From a virus, in the IMG/VR virus record IMGVR_UViG_3300032311_000172, positions 1-21,736 of that record: a DNA stretch of 21,736 bases; one strand, written 5' to 3'. The notes below the pieces were generated by a model. It had not been told where the DNA came from. It ran no database searches and saw only the letters and a list, made by a program, of their open reading frames with translations. A program made the translations under genes and the position numbers. Below, in pieces: positions 7,234 through 13,866 of the stretch. Position 1 is the stretch's first letter. Each line of letters begins with the position of its first letter.

Positions 7234-8391
7234 ATGAAATACGAAAAGTATTATTTAAAAGACGTTTTAGCAGGTGAGAAGAAAGAACTGTTTACCGTAG
7301 TATCCACCTTTGCAGGCGGTGGTGGTTCATCAACAGGTTATCGTTTAGCTGGTGCAAAAATACTTGCAGTAAATGAATTTGTAGAAGAAGCAAGAAAAAC
7401 ATATTTAGAAAATTATCCTAATACTATTATTATACCTGATGATATAAAAAAATTAACAGGTAAAGATTTTTTAGATAAACTTAATTTAAAACCGGGTCAA
7501 TTAGATATCCTAGATGGATCGCCACCGTGTTCTGCATTTAGTATGGCAGGTTCGGTATCTCACGGTAAAGGTAATACACACGAAGATGCATTTGGTAAAA
7601 CAAAACAGTATTCTGATATTAAAGGTGTAACCAATGTAGAAGATTTATTTTTTGAATTTTTAAGAATAGCAAACGATATTAAACCTAAAGTCATTATAGG
7701 AGAAAATGTTGCAGGATTAACTATGGGTAAAGCAAAAGAATATTTCCATAAGATACAAGCAACATTTGAAAGTATAGGCTATCACGTGTCAGCTAAAGTA
7801 TTATCTGCTCATAATTTTAATGTACCTCAATCCAGAGAACGTACATTTTTTATAGCATTAAGAGAAGATGTAGCAGACAAAATAGGTTATTCGTTTTTAA
7901 ATATATCTTCAATTTTTCCAAAAGAAAATGATGAGTTTGTATCTCTAGGTGAAGCAATAGATGATATTGAAAACGATAAACAAGAAATAGAATACTTGAC
8001 AAAAGCATTAGGACCTGATAAAACTGTAGGTAAGACTTTGGCTAAGATGCCTAAAAATCCTGACAAAGTATTAACTGGTATGGACTATCACGACAAAGGA
8101 CATCATTTTAATTTAAAACGTACAAGTAGAAAACTTCCTTGTCCTACTATAACTGCTTTAGGTAATTTAGCAGGTATCGCTGGAGTTTGTCATTATAATG
8201 AAGATAGAAAATTTACAATAAAAGAACTAAAAAGAATTATGTCTTTACCAGAAGATTTTATATTAACAGGAGAACATAAGAAACAATCTGAACGTATAGG
8301 TAGAATGGTTCCACCACTAATGATGAAAGCATTAGCTGAATCAGTTTATAATAATGTTTTGAAACCATATAAGGAGAAATATAATGACTAA
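7234..8391 (+). CDS. DNA cytosine-C5 methyltransferase with atypical motif X (Asn to Arg), candidate carboxymethyltransferase
   Basis: A 385-residue C5-methyltransferase with canonical motif order: motif I STFAGGGGSSTGYRLAG (24-40), motif IV DGSPPCS with catalytic Cys99, motif VI GENVAGL (Glu157), motif VIII QSRERT (199-204), target-recognition region about 215-310 ending in CPTITALGN, and motif X QSERIGRMVPPLM. The last normally reads IGN(S/A/M)VPP; here the Asn is Arg357 (codon AGA, 8302-8304). That Asn lies by the SAM sulfonium, and a basic residue there is reported (as I recall, for E. coli Dcm and M.MpeI variants) to permit carboxy-SAM and yield 5-carboxymethylcytosine. The gene overlaps the CmoA-like gene by 8 bases. 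Target sequence is not predictable. Confidence 0.93.
   Translation: MKYEKYYLKDVLAGEKKELFTVVSTFAGGGGSSTGYRLAGAKILAVNEFVEEARKTYLENYPNTIIIPDDIKKLTGKDFLDKLNLKPGQLDILDGSPPCSAFSMAGSVSHGKGNTHEDAFGKTKQYSDIKGVTNVEDLFFEFLRIANDIKPKVIIGENVAGLTMGKAKEYFHKIQATFESIGYHVSAKVLSAHNFNVPQSRERTFFIALREDVADKIGYSFLNISSIFPKENDEFVSLGEAIDDIENDKQEIEYLTKALGPDKTVGKTLAKMPKNPDKVLTGMDYHDKGHHFNLKRTSRKLPCPTITALGNLAGIAGVCHYNEDRKFTIKELKRIMSLPEDFILTGEHKKQSERIGRMVPPLMMKALAESVYNNVLKPYKEKYND
8371..8376 (+). promoter_or_regulatory. Strong ribosome binding site for the CmoA-like gene
   Basis: AAGGAG seven bases before ATG 8384, inside the end of the methyltransferase gene. It fixes the start of the CmoA-like gene and implies translation at a level independent of simple stop-start coupling. 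Confidence 0.85.
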
Positions 8392-9061
8392 GTTTACATT
8401 TGCAACGTCAGAAGAAGGTTTTGATAATCATATAGAAACATCTGTAAGAGGTTATACTAATTTATGGGGTGATGTTTTATCTATGTCAAAGTATTTTGTA
8501 GAAGATAATACTAATATTGTAGATTTGGGTTGTTCAACAGGTAAGCTATTAAAGTCTATGATAGAACAAAATAAAAAACATATACCCAATGCAAAGTATA
8601 TAGGTATAGAAATAGAAGAAGATTTTTTTAGTAACTATGATAATGATGAGAAATTATATAATACATTAAAATATTATAAAGGTGACGTAAGAAAGTTTAA
8701 TTTTCAAAATTGTAGTTTGGTAACATCTATATTTACATTACAATTTATGCCACCAAAAGATAGAGAGAATACAATCAATAGGATATATCAAGGATTAAAT
8801 CACGGTGGCGCATTTATCTTTTCTGAAAAAACTTTTAGTTGCGATCCTCAAGTGCAAGATATGATGACCTTTATGTACTATGATTATAAAAGAAAAAATT
8901 TTTCTGAGAAAGAAATACTAGATAAAGAAGTACAATTAAGGCATATGATGAAACCTAATACTAAAACAGAAATATTTGATATGTGTCATAAGGCAGGATT
9001 TAAGACTCACGTCTTTTGGCAGAACTTTAATTTTTTAGGAATTGTTGCTATAAAGAAATAA
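8384..9061 (+). CDS. CmoA-like carboxy-S-adenosylmethionine synthase homologue
   Basis: A 225-residue class I SAM-binding protein that matches CmoA along its length rather than a generic methyltransferase: SVRGYTNL (20-27), VDLGCSTGKLL (46-56), SIFTLQFMPP (115-124), INRIYQGLNHGGAFIFSEK (131-149), YDYKRKNFSEKEI (166-178), HKAGFK and FNFLGIVAIKK at the end. CmoA converts SAM plus prephenate to carboxy-SAM, used by CmoB for tRNA uridine; no CmoB is visible here. In my hand alignment the E. coli Arg199 that binds the carboxylate corresponds to Glu182, with Arg186 one helical turn on, so the exact product is uncertain. It overlaps the C5-methyltransferase gene, whose Arg357 would suit carboxy-SAM. 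Confidence 0.8.
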   Translation: MTKFTFATSEEGFDNHIETSVRGYTNLWGDVLSMSKYFVEDNTNIVDLGCSTGKLLKSMIEQNKKHIPNAKYIGIEIEEDFFSNYDNDEKLYNTLKYYKGDVRKFNFQNCSLVTSIFTLQFMPPKDRENTINRIYQGLNHGGAFIFSEKTFSCDPQVQDMMTFMYYDYKRKNFSEKEILDKEVQLRHMMKPNTKTEIFDMCHKAGFKTHVFWQNFNFLGIVAIKK

Positions 9062-9066
9062 TTTTA

Positions 9067-9074
9067 TATAAATA
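9067..9074 (+). promoter_or_regulatory. T4-type late promoter octamer (TATAAATA) before the speD-like gene
   Basis: Exact TATAAATA in the 66-base gap between the CmoA-like and speD-like genes. In T4 this octamer is the whole late promoter read by gp55-RNA polymerase, with start about 6 bases downstream (near 9081), giving a 47-base leader that contains GAGGTGG at 9094-9100. AT-richness makes chance hits possible, but the three I found are all in gene gaps. Confidence 0.65.
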
Positions 9075-9127
9075 AACTTATATATATTGATTTGAGGTGG
9101 AAAATAAATTGTAAAATTTTTAGAGAG

Positions 9128-9589
9128 ATGGAACAAAACAAACCGTTAATACACAAACATTTAATTATTAGAGCCGAAGTGAAAAACCCACCAAAGAACG
9201 AAGAACAACTAACAAACTGGTTAAAAGATTTTATAACTTTTATTGATATGAAAGTTTTAATGGGACCTTATGTTAAGTACTGTGATAAAGTAGGTAATCG
9301 TGGTATTACAGGTGTAGCTGTTATTGAAACAAGCCATATAGCAATGCACGTATGGGACGAAACAGATCCCGGGACTATGCAGTTTGACGTTTATAGCTGC
9401 TCAGAATTTGACCCTTATAAGATAGCAGATAAACTACAAGCTGATTTTGATGTAGTAAAACTAGACTATAAGTTCCTTAATAGAGAAACTGAATTGAAAC
9501 CAATAAGATTAAAAAAAGATACAATGAAAAATTATGCAAATAGTAATAATCAACAGACTTCAGAACCCACCCTATTTAATATCTCCTAA
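9128..9589 (+). CDS. S-adenosylmethionine decarboxylase (SpeD) family proenzyme
   Basis: About 153 residues from ATG 9128 (a TTG at 9092 in frame would add 12 residues lying over the likely leader and GAGGTGG). The core GVAVIETSHIAMHVWDE...MQFDVYSC matches the self-cleaving SpeD family: Ser69 as pyruvoyl-forming residue, His74 and Cys91 at the usual relative positions, with two extra residues in the loop before Cys91. The cleavage junction is Thr-Ser rather than the common Glu-Ser. SpeD makes decarboxylated SAM for spermidine; some homologues decarboxylate ornithine or arginine instead. It is common in marine T4-like phages. Here it follows a late promoter and another SAM-converting enzyme. 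Substrate is uncertain. Confidence 0.8.
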   Translation: MEQNKPLIHKHLIIRAEVKNPPKNEEQLTNWLKDFITFIDMKVLMGPYVKYCDKVGNRGITGVAVIETSHIAMHVWDETDPGTMQFDVYSCSEFDPYKIADKLQADFDVVKLDYKFLNRETELKPIRLKKDTMKNYANSNNQQTSEPTLFNIS

Positions 9590-9713
9590 CTTCCATCCAA
9601 AAGAACTTGACAGTTTAAAGGAAATGTTATATAATGAGAATATCAAATACGTATTAATATCTAGTGAAAAGGAGAACTTAGAATATGAGCAATTTTTTAA
9701 AAGACATAATTAA
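9534..9713 (+). CDS. Possible 59-aa protein bridging the speD-like and uvsX genes
   Basis: An open frame from ATG 9534 to TAA 9711-9713, overlapping the end of the speD-like gene and the first 29 bases of uvsX. It fills what would otherwise be the longest gap (95 bases). The translation looks protein-like ([19 protein letters not shown], then [11 protein letters not shown] and a C-terminal EQFFKRHN), but there is no good Shine-Dalgarno for ATG 9534, and the uvsX promoter lies inside it. It could start at ATG 9624. I recognise no family, and chance openness is not excluded. Confidence 0.4.
   Translation: MQIVIINRLQNPPYLISPNFHPKELDSLKEMLYNENIKYVLISSEKENLEYEQFFKRHN
9607..9635 (+). promoter_or_regulatory. 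Consensus sigma70 promoter upstream of uvsX
   Basis: TTGACA at 9607-9612, a 17-base spacer, and TATAAT at 9630-9635: a perfect match. Start expected near 9642, giving a leader of about 43 bases with AAGGAG at 9669-9674, ten bases before ATG 9685. It would drive uvsX, the small conserved gene, gp41 and probably the gene at 12335. Confidence 0.85.
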
Positions 9714-10707
9714 AGATGTAGGCAACGAGTACGCTTCACTTGTAAGTGAAGGTGTTGATAGTGCTGATGTAACAAATTTTATAGACACAGGTTCATATTC
9801 TTTTAATGCTTTATTATCAGGCAGCATTTTTGGTGGTCTTCCAGGAAATAAAATCACAGCAATTGCTGGTGAAGCTGCAACAGGTAAAACATTTTTTGCT
9901 TTAGGTATTTGTAAAAACTTTTTAGATAAAGATAAAGAAGCAGGTGTAATTTATTTTGAATCTGAAAGTGCAATCTCAAAAGAAATGATTGTATCACGTG
10001 GTGTTGATGCCACAAGAATGGTAATTGTTCCAGTTGCAACAGTACAAGAATTTAGAAATCAATCAATAAAAGTATTAGACAAATATTTAGAACAGCCAGA
10101 AGATAAAAGAAAACCATTAATGTTAGTGTTAGATAGTTTAGGTATGTTATCTACTACAAAAGAAATGGAAGATACGGCTGAAGGAAAAGAAACAAGAGAT
10201 ATGACAAGATCACAAATTGTCAAATCAACATTTAGAGTTTTAACATTGAAACTTGGAAGGGCAAAAGTTCCAATGATAATGACCAACCACACATATGACG
10301 TAATAGGTTCTATGTACCCACAAAAAGAAATGGGTGGTGGTTCTGGTCTTAAATACGCAGCCTCATCAATCATCTATCTTGGTAAACGTAAAGAAAAAGA
10401 CGGCGACAATCAAGTGATTGGTAATATTATCCATTGTAAAAACTATAAGTCAAGGTTAACAAAAGAGAATGCTCAAATTGATGTAAGACTAACATACAAA
10501 GATGGTTTAGATCGCCATTATGGTTTGTTAGAAATTGCAGAAGAAGAAGGCATTTTCAAAAAAGTATCCACAAGATACGAGTTACCTGATGGCACTAAAG
10601 TGTTTGGTAAATCTATTAATGATGAACCTGAAAAGTATTTTACAAAGGAAATATTAAAACAGATAGATGAAGCAACAAAGAAAAAGTTCCTTTACGGAAG
10701 CGAATAG
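9685..10707 (+). CDS. uvsX: UvsX RecA-like recombinase
   Basis: A 340-residue RecA/UvsX-family strand-exchange protein (T4 UvsX is 391). Walker A is GEAATGKT (62-69), Walker [10 protein letters not shown] (Asp150), with the DNA-binding loop region around [12 protein letters not shown], the [15 protein letters not shown] motif and the [16 protein letters not shown] segment. It drives recombination-dependent replication and repair together with gp32, UvsY and the gp41 helicase encoded just downstream. It has its own consensus sigma70 promoter and a clear AAGGAG. Its end overlaps the next gene by 41 bases. Confidence 0.95.
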   Translation: MSNFLKDIIKDVGNEYASLVSEGVDSADVTNFIDTGSYSFNALLSGSIFGGLPGNKITAIAGEAATGKTFFALGICKNFLDKDKEAGVIYFESESAISKEMIVSRGVDATRMVIVPVATVQEFRNQSIKVLDKYLEQPEDKRKPLMLVLDSLGMLSTTKEMEDTAEGKETRDMTRSQIVKSTFRVLTLKLGRAKVPMIMTNHTYDVIGSMYPQKEMGGGSGLKYAASSIIYLGKRKEKDGDNQVIGNIIHCKNYKSRLTKENAQIDVRLTYKDGLDRHYGLLEIAEEEGIFKKVSTRYELPDGTKVFGKSINDEPEKYFTKEILKQIDEATKKKFLYGSE

Positions 10708-10978
10708 ATATACTTTTGTTCAAAAAGACGGAGACGATTTTACCTGTATTAAACTTACAGATAAAAAGTACAACGGTGTCATATATAGATATGATGACGT
10801 AGGATTTGCTAAAGAAGAAAATGCTGATGGCAAATTACCTATGAGATTTAAATATGATATCTTTAAAAATCCAAACAAAGTAGATATTGACAATCAGGAA
10901 TTTATAGATTATATTGGTGATATACTAATAGAACTATTAGAGAAACAATTGACAGATGGAAAAATTGAATTTAAATAA
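10667..10978 (+). CDS. Small conserved protein between uvsX and gp41
   Basis: A 103-residue acidic protein with [21 protein letters not shown] and C-terminal [18 protein letters not shown] protein with this layout (DxxFxCI... and a final NILVELL-type helix) sits at the same spot in cyanophage T4-like genomes, so it is likely real and conserved, but I know no function. The first dozen residues overlap the uvsX end, and the start is uncertain because there is no good Shine-Dalgarno near ATG 10667. It overlaps gp41 by 23 bases. Confidence 0.7.
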   Translation: MKQQRKSSFTEANRYTFVQKDGDDFTCIKLTDKKYNGVIYRYDDVGFAKEENADGKLPMRFKYDIFKNPNKVDIDNQEFIDYIGDILIELLEKQLTDGKIEFK

Positions 10979-12338
10979 TGAACGAATAGAGATTACAGTA
11001 CTACGTAATTTCATATTCAACGATGCATTTACTAGAAAGGCTTTACCTTTCTGTAAAGAAGATTACTTTACAAATCGTAATGAACGATTATTGTTTAGAG
11101 AAATAGATATATTCGTAAACAAATATAAAAACATACCTACAAAAGAAGCTCTTGTTATAGAACTAGGTCAAAGAAAAGATATAAACGAAGATGAATTTAA
11201 ATCAGTAAAAGATTTACTAGATACAATATCAAATGAAAGTGTAGACCTACAATGGTTACTAGACACTACAGAAAAGTTTTGTAAAGACCGTGCAGTACAT
11301 AACGCAGTATTAACTGGTATTAAAATACTAGATAAGAAAGATCCAAAACTTACACCAGAAGCAATACCTGGTATTCTTGCAGATGCATTGGCTGTTTCTT
11401 TTGATAATCATATTGGTCACGATTATATAGAAGATGCTGAAAGACGATTTGACTTTTATCATACTAAAGAAAAGAAATATCAATTTGATTTGACATACTT
11501 AAATCGTATTACAAAAGGTGGGGTACCTCCTAAGACTTTAAACATTGCTCTTGCAGGTACGGGTGTAGGTAAATCTTTGTTTATGTGTCACTGTGCTTCT
11601 AGTTTTCTAACACAAGGTCTAAACGTATTATATATTACAATGGAAATGGCAGAAGAACGTATCGCAGAACGTATTGACGCCAATCTTTTAGATGTAACTA
11701 TGGACGATTTACATAGTATGCCTAGACAATTGTATGATGACAAGATTGAAAAAATTAGAAACAAGACTGCTGGTAAACTAATTATAAAAGAATATCCAAC
11801 AGCATCAGCACACGCTGGTCACTTTAGAGCATTACTCAATGAACTTGCTTTAAAGAAATCATTTAGACCTAATGTTATCTTTATTGATTATCTAAATATA
11901 TGTTCAAGCAGTAGATTTAAAGGTGGTAATATTTCTTCGTACTTCTTCATTAAGGCAATAGCCGAAGAACTACGAGGTCTTGCAGTTGAGTTTAATTTAC
12001 CAATCTTCAGTGCAACACAAACAACAAGAACAGGTTTTGTAAGCACAGATATTGGTTTAGAAGATACTTCTGAATCGTTTGGTCTTCCAGCAACTGCTGA
12101 CTTTATGTTTGCTTTAATATCTAATGAAGAACTTGAAGCACTAGGTCAAATGAAAATTAAACAATTAAAGAATCGTTATAACGATCCATCTATCAATCGT
12201 TCTTTTATTGTGGGTGTAGATAGAGCTAAGATGAGATTGTATGACGTATCTAACAATGCACAGAACATTGTAGATAGTAACCAAAAAGAAATACCAATGA
12301 AAACAAGTTACGATAAGTTTTCGGATTTTAAAATATGA
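10956..12338 (+). CDS. 41: Replicative DNA helicase gp41 (DnaB family)
   Basis: A 460-residue DnaB/gp41-type hexameric helicase (T4 gp41 is 475). The N-terminal helical domain spans about 1-165. The RecA-like motor follows: Walker A LAGTGVGKS (199-207), ITMEMAEERIAERIDANL (DnaB motif H1a-type), Walker B NVIFIDYLNI (Asp311), the SATQTTRTG stretch (sensor-type Gln) and late RNRYNDPSIN region. It unwinds DNA 5'-3' ahead of gp43 and stimulates primase. It follows uvsX in the T4 manner and shares an ATGA overlap with the gene at 12335. The gp61 primase is not in this window. Confidence 0.95.
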   Translation: MEKLNLNNERIEITVLRNFIFNDAFTRKALPFCKEDYFTNRNERLLFREIDIFVNKYKNIPTKEALVIELGQRKDINEDEFKSVKDLLDTISNESVDLQWLLDTTEKFCKDRAVHNAVLTGIKILDKKDPKLTPEAIPGILADALAVSFDNHIGHDYIEDAERRFDFYHTKEKKYQFDLTYLNRITKGGVPPKTLNIALAGTGVGKSLFMCHCASSFLTQGLNVLYITMEMAEERIAERIDANLLDVTMDDLHSMPRQLYDDKIEKIRNKTAGKLIIKEYPTASAHAGHFRALLNELALKKSFRPNVIFIDYLNICSSSRFKGGNISSYFFIKAIAEELRGLAVEFNLPIFSATQTTRTGFVSTDIGLEDTSESFGLPATADFMFALISNEELEALGQMKIKQLKNRYNDPSINRSFIVGVDRAKMRLYDVSNNAQNIVDSNQKEIPMKTSYDKFSDFKI

Positions 12339-12592
12339 AAAAACAAAAAGTAAGATTTCATAGAAACGATAGGAGACCTGGTCACCTAGGTGAACAATTG
12401 TCATATGAAAAAAAGATGATTAAGAACAAAGGTGACATCTATTGGCAGGCAGTTGAACAACCAACAGGTACAATTGTTAGACAATCTTTTTTTGAAGAAG
12501 ATATATCTGAATTGGTAGACTTTCAAAATGCTAATCGTCAATGGCATCCTAATGGTGGTATACCTAAATTTCTTTGTGATAATATTAAATAG
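12335..12592 (+). CDS. Small conserved hypothetical protein after gp41
   Basis: An 85-residue basic-to-acidic protein beginning MKKQKVRFHRNDRRPGHLG, with WQAVEQPTGTIVRQSFFEED in the middle and a polar end (NANRQWHPNGGIP). It starts on the gp41 stop (ATGA), indicating translational coupling and membership of the uvsX-gp41 early unit. I do not recognise a family; no catalytic motif, signal or membrane segment is visible. Confidence 0.65.
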   Translation: MKKQKVRFHRNDRRPGHLGEQLSYEKKMIKNKGDIYWQAVEQPTGTIVRQSFFEEDISELVDFQNANRQWHPNGGIPKFLCDNIK

Positions 12593-12597
12593 TCATT

Positions 12598-12605
12598 TAT
12601 AAATA
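12598..12605 (+). promoter_or_regulatory. T4-type late promoter octamer (TATAAATA) at the early/late junction
   Basis: Exact TATAAATA in the 18-base gap after the gene at 12335. The predicted late start, about 6 bases downstream, falls on or next to the ATG at 12611, so the late mRNA would be leaderless or nearly so. No Shine-Dalgarno is visible for that ATG. Confidence 0.65.
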
Positions 12606-12610
12606 TATAA

Positions 12611-13792
12611 ATGGCCGACAAAACAGCATTACAAGAAAGCTCTCAAGCATTATTTTGTTCAATAGCAGATCAATTAGGAACAATAGAATCAAACAAAGTA
12701 TTAGATATTAAAAAATTTAATACATACGAAGATTTTAAATTAAAATATAATAAAATAATATCTTCTGCACATTCCAGAATTTCTACGCCTGCAGTTTCTT
12801 TAAAAGAAATAGATGATTTTTTAAGTAAAAATAAACCTTGGTATATATCCTCAGTAAATATTGCTGTTGCATTAGTCAATCAAATATCATTTATAGATAA
12901 TGATTTTAAAATTAAAGCACCTGGATATCAAAACATTTTTTACTTTAGAGGTGATAGTGAGATAATGGGTACTATTTCTTCTATATTTAAAATTGCAAAT
13001 AAAGCTCCTATAACAATTAAACAACAACTTAAATTTGGAGATATTAATAAATGGAATCCAGCAGATATATATTTTGCAAGTGATAAGGCTAAAACTGAAC
13101 TTAAAAAAGAATTAAACAAAGCAGAATCGAATCAATCATCATATAGTTTTATAAACTTAAATAGTATAACAAATTCTTTAATAGATTCTGGAGATTTATT
13201 ACCACTGTCTTTAAAGTTAGCAACAGGAACAGTTAAAATAGAAAGAATAAACTTTGATAGAAAAAAAGAATTAGAAGCAATTAAAGATATAAAAATTTCA
13301 AGTGTAAATGATTGGAAACCATACAAGATAGTTAAATATCCTACAAAAGGAGAAACAAGAGACATAACAGTTAATTTATCTAATGGAGGTAAAATAAAAA
13401 TGAGACACGATCCATCAACACCTTCTTATAAAATCGAAGCTGTTATAGATAAAGATTCTAGGGGGGGTTCTATAGGTAGTATGAAAATGTTTTGCGAATT
13501 AATGTCTTTTGTAGATAAAACAACAGCAGAAAAATTATTAAAAACATTTAATATAGCAGAACAACAGTTTAAAAAAGAAATCGTAATTTTAAAAAATAAA
13601 AAATATGAATACGATATATTTGATTATAAAAGAGCACAACTAAGTGCAATGACTATAACTAATGCAGTCAATCCAATATTAAAAAATTGGTATAATCAAA
13701 AGAATGAAAAAACAACACAGTTTTGTAAATTAGTATATTTGTATACCACAGCTAGAACACAACTGTCTGGCAAGTTTGTACTTGCAAAATAA
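12611..13792 (+). CDS. Late-gene protein of unknown function with possible nuclease-like (PD-(D/E)XK-type) core
   Basis: A 393-residue protein. N-terminal ALQESSQALFCSIADQLG, then KWNPADIYFAS (147-157) and, about 45 residues later, SGDLLPLSLKLAT (193-205), followed by MRHDPSTPSYK and RGGSIGSM. The PAD-I ... (S)LK spacing resembles the metal-binding D...(x)K core of PD-(D/E)XK-like folds found in some phage proteins, but one acidic ligand is not obvious, so nuclease activity is a weak guess. It comes directly after a late promoter octamer and is the first gene of the late region. It could equally be a virion protein. It has no capsid-targeting-like start. Confidence 0.6.
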   Translation: MADKTALQESSQALFCSIADQLGTIESNKVLDIKKFNTYEDFKLKYNKIISSAHSRISTPAVSLKEIDDFLSKNKPWYISSVNIAVALVNQISFIDNDFKIKAPGYQNIFYFRGDSEIMGTISSIFKIANKAPITIKQQLKFGDINKWNPADIYFASDKAKTELKKELNKAESNQSSYSFINLNSITNSLIDSGDLLPLSLKLATGTVKIERINFDRKKELEAIKDIKISSVNDWKPYKIVKYPTKGETRDITVNLSNGGKIKMRHDPSTPSYKIEAVIDKDSRGGSIGSMKMFCELMSFVDKTTAEKLLKTFNIAEQQFKKEIVILKNKKYEYDIFDYKRAQLSAMTITNAVNPILKNWYNQKNEKTTQFCKLVYLYTTARTQLSGKFVLAK

Positions 13793-13798
13793 TGTATG

Positions 13799-13806
13799 TA
13801 TAAATA
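13799..13806 (+). promoter_or_regulatory. T4-type late promoter octamer (TATAAATA) before the capsid-cargo operon
   Basis: Exact TATAAATA in the 74-base gap 13793-13866, the clearest intergenic region of the late half. Predicted start near 13813 gives a leader of about 54 bases with GAGAGGA at 13858-13864 before ATG 13867. Everything from 13867 to the window end is tightly packed and probably forms one late transcript. Confidence 0.75.
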
Positions 13807-13866
13807 GTAGTAATTGATATAGTGTATGGGTAATTTGATTTTATTTATGGGAAATATGAGAGGAAA

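Noticed and set aside
7996-8024. TTGACA with TAAAAC 17 bases on, inside the C5-methyltransferase gene
   Set aside because: Poor -10 and deep inside a coding region with no gene start nearby.
8384-9061. Reading the CmoA-like gene as an ordinary DNA or small-molecule methyltransferase
   Set aside because: The similarity runs the full length, including the IYQGLN-GGA-SEK block and the C-terminal FNF motif specific to CmoA; only the Arg199-equivalent difference keeps some doubt.
9092-9127. TTG start extending the SpeD-like protein by 12 residues
   Set aside because: The extension is unlike the family, starts before the GAGGTGG site, and ATG 9128 gives a normal N-terminus.
10949-10979. TTGACA followed by AT-rich sequence at the gp41 start
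   Set aside because: The -35 lies at the gp41 ATG itself and the -10 candidates (TAAATA at 17, AATAAT at 19) are weak; gp41 is already served by the uvsX promoter.
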